Positions 58,635 to 64,000 of a DNA stretch of 64,000 nucleotides are shown piece after piece (the first letter of the stretch is position 1; each line of letters begins with the position of its first letter). A program made the translations under genes and the position numbers. Under the pieces are notes generated by a model. The model saw nothing but the letters and a program-made list of their open reading frames with translations. It ran no database searches and had not been told where the DNA came from. The DNA is from an uncultured Clostridia bacterium (lineage in GTDB: Bacteria; Bacillota; Clostridia; Oscillospirales; Acutalibacteraceae), in the NCBI GenBank assembly GCA_937892115.1, contig CALAUI010000026.1:85995-149994 (forward strand). The letters run 5' to 3'.

Positions 58635-59098
58635 AAAGAATCATCTGTTTAATTATTGCGGTCATTACGGTTTTTTCGCTTTCTTCATGTGCAAACGAAA
58701 CACCGGCAGAGAAGACCGGAGTTACCGAAGCAAAGGTACAAACGAGTTACGAAAAGATTGATATTGACCTTGCATCCATGAGCGGTACGATAGTTTATTC
58801 CGAGGTGAATAATCTGGTATCCGCTCCCGAGGAAAACATCGGCAAGGTTATCAGAATGAAGGGTAATTATACCTCAAACTATATTGACGAAACAAAAACC
58901 ACTTACTATTTCTGCCTTATTCAGGATGCCACCGCCTGCTGTCAGCAGGGACTTGAATTCGTGCTTGCAAACGGTGCGGATGACCCTTCATCCTATCCTC
59001 CCGACAACACGGAAATAACCGTAACGGGCGTGTTTGAATCCTACAAAGAAGGCGCAAAAACCTACTATCACATCGCAGATGCGGAAATGACGTACTGA
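58631..59098 (+). CDS. CX7CC lipoprotein, first of two
   Basis: 155 residues. Lipoprotein signal with Cys20 (SLSSC). The mature domain ends in a beta-rich, OB-fold-like region with CLIQDATACCQQGLEF, in which a Cys is followed eight residues later by a Cys pair. ITVTGVFESYKEGAKTYYHIADAEM closes it. It overlaps the permease gene (ATGA) and its neighbour is a relative. I do not recognise a family; position and the Cys pattern suggest a metal-binding partner of the importer, by inference. Confidence 0.7.
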   Translation: MKRIICLIIAVITVFSLSSCANETPAEKTGVTEAKVQTSYEKIDIDLASMSGTIVYSEVNNLVSAPEENIGKVIRMKGNYTSNYIDETKTTYYFCLIQDATACCQQGLEFVLANGADDPSSYPPDNTEITVTGVFESYKEGAKTYYHIADAEMTY

Positions 59099-59099
59099 T

Positions 59100-59585
59100 A
59101 TGAAACCGATAAAACTGATTTTACCCGTAATAATCCTGATAATGCTGGTTTCCTGCTCATCGGGAAAGCCCTTTTCCCCGGAAGAAAGCACGGCAGAGGG
59201 GCAGTCCTTATCCGCCGGGCAGGACGTAAGCTATGACGAATCGGATATTGACACCGACCTATCTCCTCTTGAAGCGAATATGGCTTATGCGGCTCTCGTT
59301 GATATTTCATCCTCCGCATACGAACACGAGGGAGAAATAATAAGAATCACCGGTCAGTTCAACTGGTACACGGACGAGGCAACGGGCGAAAAGCAATACG
59401 GCTGCGTGGTATCGGATACCGCCGCCTGCTGTACTCAGGGAATATATTTTGTTCCCGCCGACGGTAAATTCATACCCGAAAAGGTACTCACGGAAAATCA
59501 GCAAATCACGGTAACAGGCAAATTTGACGTGGCACAGGGCAGTAATTACGAATACTACCGCCTTGTAAACAGCGTTATCTCATAG
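59100..59585 (+). CDS. CX7CC lipoprotein, second of two
   Basis: 161 residues. Lipoprotein signal with Cys19 (MLVSC). The same core as the preceding gene: CVVSDTAACCTQGIYFV, then QQITVTGKFDVAQGSNYEYYRL. The Cys spacing is identical (C, +8, +9), while flanking residues diverge, which points to constraint on the cysteines. It starts 1 nt after its paralogue and is followed by the alpha/beta hydrolase after 9 nt. Family unknown. Confidence 0.7.
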   Translation: MKPIKLILPVIILIMLVSCSSGKPFSPEESTAEGQSLSAGQDVSYDESDIDTDLSPLEANMAYAALVDISSSAYEHEGEIIRITGQFNWYTDEATGEKQYGCVVSDTAACCTQGIYFVPADGKFIPEKVLTENQQITVTGKFDVAQGSNYEYYRLVNSVIS

Positions 59586-59594
59586 GAGGCACTT

Positions 59595-60572
59595 ATGGAA
59601 CTTATCATCAATTCACTCCCCGTAACCGAGGAAAACTACAGCGAAACAATGAAAACAAAGGTTGAGCCCTATCTTGACCGATACCGCCGTGAGGGTTTCT
59701 TTGAAGGTTGGGATAAAAACAAGCTTCACTATGAAAAATACCTCATTGAGAATGCATCCAAAAACGTTGTAATCGTTCACGGCTTCACCGAGAGCACCGT
59801 TAAATTCCGCGAAATGATTTATGTTTATATGCTTATGGGCTTCAATGTTTTCATCTATGACCAGCGCGGCCACGGCAAAAGTTTCCGCTATGCGGAAAAG
59901 ACGGAAACCGTTTCCGTATGCAAATTTGACGAATACATCAAGGACCTTGACTTATTCATAAACAACGTCGTGAAGCCCGACGGTGCAGGTCTTCCCCTGC
60001 TCCTTTACGGCCATTCCATGGGCGGCGCCGTTTCGATTCAGTACCTCCAGGAGCACCCCGACGTATTTGAAAAGGCCGTACTCACCGCACCTATGGTGCT
60101 CTGCAAATGTCACGGACTTGAGCCGTGGTTTGCTCTTTTCCTTGCAAGATTCTTCTGTCTGATAGGTCAGAGACACAAGGAAACGGTTGGCTCAAAGGAT
60201 TTCAACCCCAACAGAGAATATACGTCAAGCAATAATACGAGTAAGGCAAGATTTGACTACATCAACGCCAACAAGGCCGCCGAAAGATGCCTTCAGACCT
60301 GCAACGCCTCTTACGGCTGGCTCAAGGAAGCTATCCTCGTTTCAAGAAAGAATCTTGATCCCGAACGCTGTAAAAAAATCACCCTTCCCGTTCTGCTTTG
60401 CCAGGCAGAAGATGACGGCTCGGTATATAATGACAAAGAGGAAGAATTCGTAAAGTTTGTCAAAAACATCCGTCTTGAAAGATTCCCCGGCTCCAGACAT
60501 GAGATTTTCGGCTCCGTTGACGGAACGATGCTTCCCTATCTTCAGACAATAGAAAAATTCTATAAAAGCTGA
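59595..60572 (+). CDS. Alpha/beta hydrolase (lysophospholipase/monoglyceride-lipase-like)
   Basis: 325 residues. IVHGFTES, FIYDQRGHGKSF, the nucleophile elbow YGHSMGGAVS (Ser in G-H-S-M-G), AEDDGSVYNDKEEEFVKFV for the acid and GSRHEIFG for the catalytic His. These match serine hydrolases of the lysophospholipase/monoacylglycerol lipase type. No signal peptide. It follows the second CX7CC lipoprotein after 9 nt and lies in the same run of genes, though its function need not concern metals. Confidence 0.86.
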   Translation: MELIINSLPVTEENYSETMKTKVEPYLDRYRREGFFEGWDKNKLHYEKYLIENASKNVVIVHGFTESTVKFREMIYVYMLMGFNVFIYDQRGHGKSFRYAEKTETVSVCKFDEYIKDLDLFINNVVKPDGAGLPLLLYGHSMGGAVSIQYLQEHPDVFEKAVLTAPMVLCKCHGLEPWFALFLARFFCLIGQRHKETVGSKDFNPNREYTSSNNTSKARFDYINANKAAERCLQTCNASYGWLKEAILVSRKNLDPERCKKITLPVLLCQAEDDGSVYNDKEEEFVKFVKNIRLERFPGSRHEIFGSVDGTMLPYLQTIEKFYKS

Positions 60573-60612
60573 TTTTTGTTCACATTCACTTAAATTATAA
60601 TTAAAAATTGTA

Positions 60613-60641
60613 TTGACTAACCAACGGTATAGTGCTAAAAT
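60613..60641 (+). promoter_or_regulatory. Promoter of the exported papain-fold-like gene
   Basis: TTGACT (60613-60618), 17-nt spacer, TAAAAT (60636-60641) preceded by TGC. Confidence 0.6.
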
Positions 60642-60672
60642 TAGTTGTAATTTTTCGAGGAGATGATTTCCT

Positions 60673-61338
60673 ATGAGAACTTTTAAGAAACTTATATCTG
60701 TACTTCTTGTAATATCAATGCTGATTTGCTTCCCCGCAATTGCATTCGCAAAGGATACCGCTGAAGAGGAAGAAACCGTTGAGACCGGCTCCGGTATGGA
60801 CGCCGTTGCTAACGTTTACCTTCTTATCTCAACAGCCAATCCCAAGCTTCCCCACATGTGGATTTATATTGAGAACATCAGCGACCGTACTCTTACAATC
60901 GGTCACTATGACCTTGCAGCCGGCGACAGTCTTTCAATGGGCTCATGGAAAGACAGAGGTCAGGGCGAAGGTATCCACTACAATATGGAAAGATATTGGA
61001 TCAAGGACGAAACCTACGAGAGAACGATTTATATCAAGTCCACGATAAATGAGTTTGAGCTTGACAATCTCTCAGACACAATCAACCGTCACAATTACTG
61101 GAACTATTTCTTCAACTGTGCATGGTTTGCTGTTTGTGTATGGAACTGCTGCACAATCAAGTTCGTTCCGTTCCTTATTTCCCCTTACATTATCTCTCCC
61201 TTCCTTTTCCTCTACGGAGCAAAGAAGCTTGACTTTGAAATTCCCAAGCTCACAACCAACAAGAAGTGCTACAAGCACACCGAAGAAGGTCTTGAGAGAC
61301 TTTATCCCAGCGTTCTTGTAACAAGCACAGGCGTTTAA
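60673..61338 (+). CDS. Exported protein with a possible permuted papain-like fold
   Basis: 221 residues. Sec signal 1 to about 26 (MRTFKKLISVLLVISMLICF...AFA). LPHMWIYIENIS (His61) and, later, YFFNCAWFAVCVWN (Cys149) resemble the His and Cys blocks of circularly permuted papain-like enzymes, in which His precedes Cys. A hydrophobic stretch about 163-182 could be a membrane helix or buried strand. The family is not recognised; a cysteine hydrolase or amidase is only a hypothesis. Own promoter and terminator. Confidence 0.6.
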   Translation: MRTFKKLISVLLVISMLICFPAIAFAKDTAEEEETVETGSGMDAVANVYLLISTANPKLPHMWIYIENISDRTLTIGHYDLAAGDSLSMGSWKDRGQGEGIHYNMERYWIKDETYERTIYIKSTINEFELDNLSDTINRHNYWNYFFNCAWFAVCVWNCCTIKFVPFLISPYIISPFLFLYGAKKLDFEIPKLTTNKKCYKHTEEGLERLYPSVLVTSTGV

Positions 61339-61351
61339 TCCAAATCAAACA

Positions 61352-61386
61352 AAAAAGCGACACAGAAATGTGTCGCTTTTATTTTT
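61352..61386. terminator. Bidirectional terminator
   Basis: AAAAGCGACACA (61353-61364) pairs with TGTGTCGCTTTT (61369-61380) around GAAA; T tracts follow on both strands. Lies between convergent genes. Confidence 0.9.
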
Positions 61387-62386
61387 ATCCGATTTTTTCT
61401 AGCAATGCTTTTGCATCGGCGGGGATTCTGCCCATCGGGTCGGGCCCGACATTCAGCAGGTAATTGATTCCCAGAGAATTAAGATGCGCCTTGTTTTCCG
61501 AAAGCTTTTGTGCGGATTTCCAATTACGGTCATAATAGGAAAATCCCCACGTGTCATTCAGGGTGCAGGCACTTTCATAAAGGTTATAGGGCGAGGGCTT
61601 GAAGCCGCCTATATCTCGGTAATCCACCTCTGCATCTGCTTTAATGTCAATCTTTTCGGGTATTTCATTGTCACCGAGGGAAACGTAATCGTATTTTCCG
61701 TTGCCGAGTCTTGAATTGACAAGGCAATCCGGCTGAAGCTCCTTTACGGTATTGTAAATCAGCTCGCTCTGATACGGCTCAATCGTCATGGGCACGTCAA
61801 ACCACGCGAGGCAGAGATCGCCGTAGCCCGTCATTATTTCCTTTATCTGAGGCAGGATTTTTTCTTCAAAGCAGATACTGTAATCCTTTTCTCCTTTGAA
61901 ATCCCAGCTGTTATCCCAGGTCGTTCCGCTGTTTCCCATGTGATTTGAATTATATCCGCCGCCGTGCGGATGATGCCAGTCCAGGTCCTGGGAATAATAA
62001 ATACCGAGCTTCAGACCGTATTTTTTGCAGGCAAAAGCAAATTCCTCCAGCACGTCACGGCGAAACGGAGTAGCATCATACACGTTGAATTTGTCGCATT
62101 CGGAACGGTACAAGGCAAAACCGTCATGATGCTTTGACGTGAGCACGATATATTTCATACCGCAGTCACGGGCTGTTTTTGCATATTCCTCCGCATCAAA
62201 ATAAACGGGATTGAACGCTCCGGCAAGCTTTTCGTACTCGCTGACGGGAATCTGAAAATATGACTGAATCCACTCCGCATAATCACGGACTTTACTTCCC
62301 TTGTATTCTCCGCCGAGAAGGGAATAAAGTCCCCAGTGAATCATCATACCGAATTTCGCCTGCTTAAACCATTCCTTATTATCCAT
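61385..62386 (-). CDS. GH29 alpha-L-fucosidase
   Basis: 333 residues, a catalytic (beta/alpha)8 domain without the usual C-terminal beta-sandwich. KFGMMIHWGLYSLLGGEY opens it, KHHDGFALY lines the fucose pocket, DWHHPHGGG follows, and the nucleophile Asp lies in LAWFDVPM. NYLLNVGPDPMGRIP near the C-terminus is typical. No signal peptide, so it acts on imported fucosides. RBS GAGGG. Confidence 0.92.
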   Translation of the reverse strand: MDNKEWFKQAKFGMMIHWGLYSLLGGEYKGSKVRDYAEWIQSYFQIPVSEYEKLAGAFNPVYFDAEEYAKTARDCGMKYIVLTSKHHDGFALYRSECDKFNVYDATPFRRDVLEEFAFACKKYGLKLGIYYSQDLDWHHPHGGGYNSNHMGNSGTTWDNSWDFKGEKDYSICFEEKILPQIKEIMTGYGDLCLAWFDVPMTIEPYQSELIYNTVKELQPDCLVNSRLGNGKYDYVSLGDNEIPEKIDIKADAEVDYRDIGGFKPSPYNLYESACTLNDTWGFSYYDRNWKSAQKLSENKAHLNSLGINYLLNVGPDPMGRIPADAKALLEKIG

Positions 62387-62476
62387 AACAAACCCTCATT
62401 AAAATATTTTATTTATGTCATACCGATTTATCGGAGTACCCGACAAGATTGGCAAAACAGAAAAAGCGAAAATCTG

Positions 62477-62992
62477 TCATTTAACCGTAATTCCCTTCAA
62501 AACCTTGATAAATTCATCAACGGAAGCCGCACTCGCAAGCAAACATACAGATACAACTGAAATCAGTTTTATCTGTCGGGGAAAATCAAACCCCCAAACA
62601 AGAGGCAATATATATACTGCCACGCCGCACACTTTGTTGATAAGAGAATGAACGGCAACAAATCTTTTATGACGTATAAACCCCGTTATTACGCTCACGG
62701 TCTTTATCGCAAAAATTACGGCAATCCATATCAGCAGCCATATCGGAAAGCGGACTGCACCTATGAGCTTAATAAAGACAGCCGCGGCAAAAATAAAATC
62801 TGCGGCAGTATCTAATTTTGCTCCGAAATCAGTTTCGGTCCCGAGTCTGCGTGCAACCGTTCCGTCAACGGCATCGGTAAATCCGCCGGAAAGGTACAGA
62901 ATATAGTACCACTTTGAAAAAGGCGGAAAGCACAAAATCAACAGACCGCAGACAATTCTTATTGATGTTAAAAAATTTGCCATAATACTCAT
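62477..62992 (-). CDS. CDP-alcohol phosphatidyltransferase
   Basis: 171 residues, all membrane-embedded. DAVDGTVARRLGTETDFGAKLDTAAD fits the CDP-alcohol phosphotransferase signature D-G-x2-A-R-x8-G-x3-D-x3-D exactly. Such enzymes form phosphatidyl-glycerol-phosphate, -serine, -inositol or cardiolipin-type lipids from CDP-diacylglycerol. The ATG at 62992 follows AAGGAAC; an upstream in-frame ATG would overlap the acetyltransferase gene heavily. The head group is not predictable. Confidence 0.85.
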   Translation of the reverse strand: MSIMANFLTSIRIVCGLLILCFPPFSKWYYILYLSGGFTDAVDGTVARRLGTETDFGAKLDTAADFIFAAAVFIKLIGAVRFPIWLLIWIAVIFAIKTVSVITGFIRHKRFVAVHSLINKVCGVAVYILPLVWGFDFPRQIKLISVVSVCLLASAASVDEFIKVLKGITVK

Positions 62993-63018
62993 TCCGCGTT
63001 CCTTGCTCCGTATATCAA

Positions 63019-63600
63019 TTATGCATTGTAATACATATCGTAAACAACATACCCGCCTTTGTCTTTCAGCGAGCTGGGGAAGGTCTCCATGCACATCTGG
63101 CATCTCGGCTCGGTCACGGGATATCCACTGACGGGAAAGATGCCGTATTCGGACGAAGTTCTGAAACCGACGGTATTGTAAAATCGGTAATTGCCTTCGA
63201 CGATAATACCCTTAAATCCCATTTCTTTGACCTTTTCAATGCCGAGCTTCAGCATTGCCGAACCGATGCCTTGACGCAGGTAATCGGCGTGGACAGAAAC
63301 GGGTGCGAGCATGACGATATCGGTATCATTCGCCCCGCCGTGTCCACCATCTGGCGTCTTTGAAAGCGGAAAGCGAGAAAACAGGAAATGTCCGACAAGT
63401 TCGCCGTCAAGCTCAGCAACAAAGGAAAGCTCCGGGATATAATATTCGGAATCCCTTATTTCTTCAATCAGAGCAACAATATCCGTACCGTCGGAGTAGT
63501 CCGTTCCCTCTCTGAAAGAACGCAGTATAAGTGAAACGATATCCTTATAATCACCGTGTGCTTCGGGACGGATTGTTAAAGCTTTTATGTCTGTTTTCAT
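63019..63600 (-). CDS. GNAT N-acetyltransferase
   Basis: 193 residues. The acetyl-CoA loop RQGIGSAML (about 98-106, R/Q-x-x-G-x-G/A form) and the preceding beta strand VMLAPVSVHADYL mark the GNAT fold. VAELDGELVGHFLFSRF and YRFYNTVGFR are typical of YhbS-like members. Substrate unknown. It lies 26 nt upstream of the CDP-alcohol gene. Confidence 0.85.
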   Translation of the reverse strand: MKTDIKALTIRPEAHGDYKDIVSLILRSFREGTDYSDGTDIVALIEEIRDSEYYIPELSFVAELDGELVGHFLFSRFPLSKTPDGGHGGANDTDIVMLAPVSVHADYLRQGIGSAMLKLGIEKVKEMGFKGIIVEGNYRFYNTVGFRTSSEYGIFPVSGYPVTEPRCQMCMETFPSSLKDKGGYVVYDMYYNA

Positions 63601-63624
63601 TTGCAGTTTACCTCAGCAGAAATG

Positions 63625-64000
63625 TCACTTGGTTATGCCGTAAATCGGGCCCTCTTCTCCGATTCTGCCGGTTGGCTTGAATCCCGTTTTTTCAAGGACT
63701 CTTACGGAAGCGATATTTTCTTTATCCACCTCGGCAGTCACGCAGTTGATTGCATTTTGCCTTAACGCCCAATCAACCGCCGCACCGACTGCCTCCGTTG
63801 CGTAACCGCAGCCCTGATAATCTTCGGCAATACCGTAACCGATTTCGGTTGAGCCGGATTCGTCAATGCCCTTAAAGCACAGTTCCCCGATGTGAGTGCC
63901 GTCTTTCAGTTCAATCATCCAAATCGCGTACCATTCCCATTCGTCGGGATGTGCAAGGCAGCCCTCAAGCATTTCCGTGTAGGCAATGCGCATAACTTCA
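63625..64000 (-). CDS. GNAT N-acetyltransferase, 5'-truncated by the window edge
   Basis: At least 122 residues. GYGIAEDYQGCGYATEAVGAAVDWA is the RimJ/RimL-type acetyl-CoA loop, followed by NIASVRVLEKTGFKPTGRIG. The frame stays open to base 64000, and related proteins usually have 40-60 more residues before the MRIAYTEML block, so the true start probably lies outside the window. Substrate unknown. Confidence 0.8.
   Translation of the reverse strand, partial: EVMRIAYTEMLEGCLAHPDEWEWYAIWMIELKDGTHIGELCFKGIDESGSTEIGYGIAEDYQGCGYATEAVGAAVDWALRQNAINCVTAEVDKENIASVRVLEKTGFKPTGRIGEEGPIYGITK

Noticed and set aside
1..64000. tRNA, rRNA or CRISPR/phage/transposase genes
   Set aside because: No cloverleaf-like sequence, rRNA segment, integrase or transposase motif was seen in either strand by reading; very short or degenerate ones could be missed.

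Overview
The window reads as a chromosomal segment of an anaerobic, Gram-positive Firmicute of the class Clostridia, probably a gut or rumen member related to the Ruminococcaceae/Oscillospirales. The reasons are AGGAGG-type ribosome binding sites, many lipoprotein and Sec signals without outer-membrane genes, strong hairpin/T-tract terminators, a single-chain glycyl-tRNA synthetase, a sodium-pumping decarboxylase, a tungsten aldehyde:ferredoxin oxidoreductase and many plant- or host-glycan hydrolases. Lineage is inference; no rRNA or tRNA gene is seen. No gene-free stretch exceeds 300 bases.

Layout. 1-607: end of a GH127/DUF1680-like glycosidase. 657-12294: a tungsten/molybdenum island of two divergent operons. 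The leftward one (mog, E1-like adenylyltransferase, aldehyde oxidoreductase, MoaD-like protein, four-cluster ferredoxin) makes the enzyme. The rightward one (tupABC, two moeA genes, moaC, MOSC, moaA, MOSC) imports tungstate and builds the pterin cofactor; it is preceded by a strongly folded leader that may be a Moco/Tuco riboswitch. No moaE is present. 12309-17264: an oxidoreductase, two histidine phosphatases and two membrane-anchored DUF4474 paralogues. 17410-22204: glyQS and a complete Na+-translocating oxaloacetate decarboxylase. 22320-27410: class II aldolase with iolC, then a membrane M28 peptidase with a GPH-type transporter.

27475-35976 is a leftward operon of conserved housekeeping genes (phoH, ybeY, dgkA, a DUF6054-like gene, era, recO) that runs into a TIM-barrel isomerase, rlmA, a GH27 alpha-galactosidase and a purple-acid-phosphatase-like enzyme. 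36136-44832 holds an SGNH hydrolase, a GPH-type transporter, a secreted phosphoesterase, two secreted PHP-domain proteins and a GH42 beta-galactosidase. 44983-49737 holds a YhhN-like membrane protein, a possible dispersed repeat, and an AT-rich 1109-residue secreted DUF6273/Ig-like protein divergent from a small XRE regulator.

49854-55588: a DUF1653-metallo-beta-lactamase fusion, a small secreted protein, thrH, a zinc-ribbon membrane protein and a leftward lipoprotein/BNR-sialidase-like/metallophosphoesterase operon. 55726-60572: a zinc- or manganese-uptake operon (ZnuABC-like) with a small Cys-rich membrane protein in front and two related CX7CC lipoproteins plus an alpha/beta hydrolase behind. 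The right end carries a possible papain-fold exported protein, a GH29 fucosidase, a CDP-alcohol phosphatidyltransferase and two GNAT acetyltransferases.

The signals most worth following are: the structured tupA leader; the CX7CC lipoprotein pair and acidic-loop binding protein of the metal operon with a palindrome at its start site; and a hydrophobic/basic C-terminal tail shared by otherwise unrelated secreted proteins.
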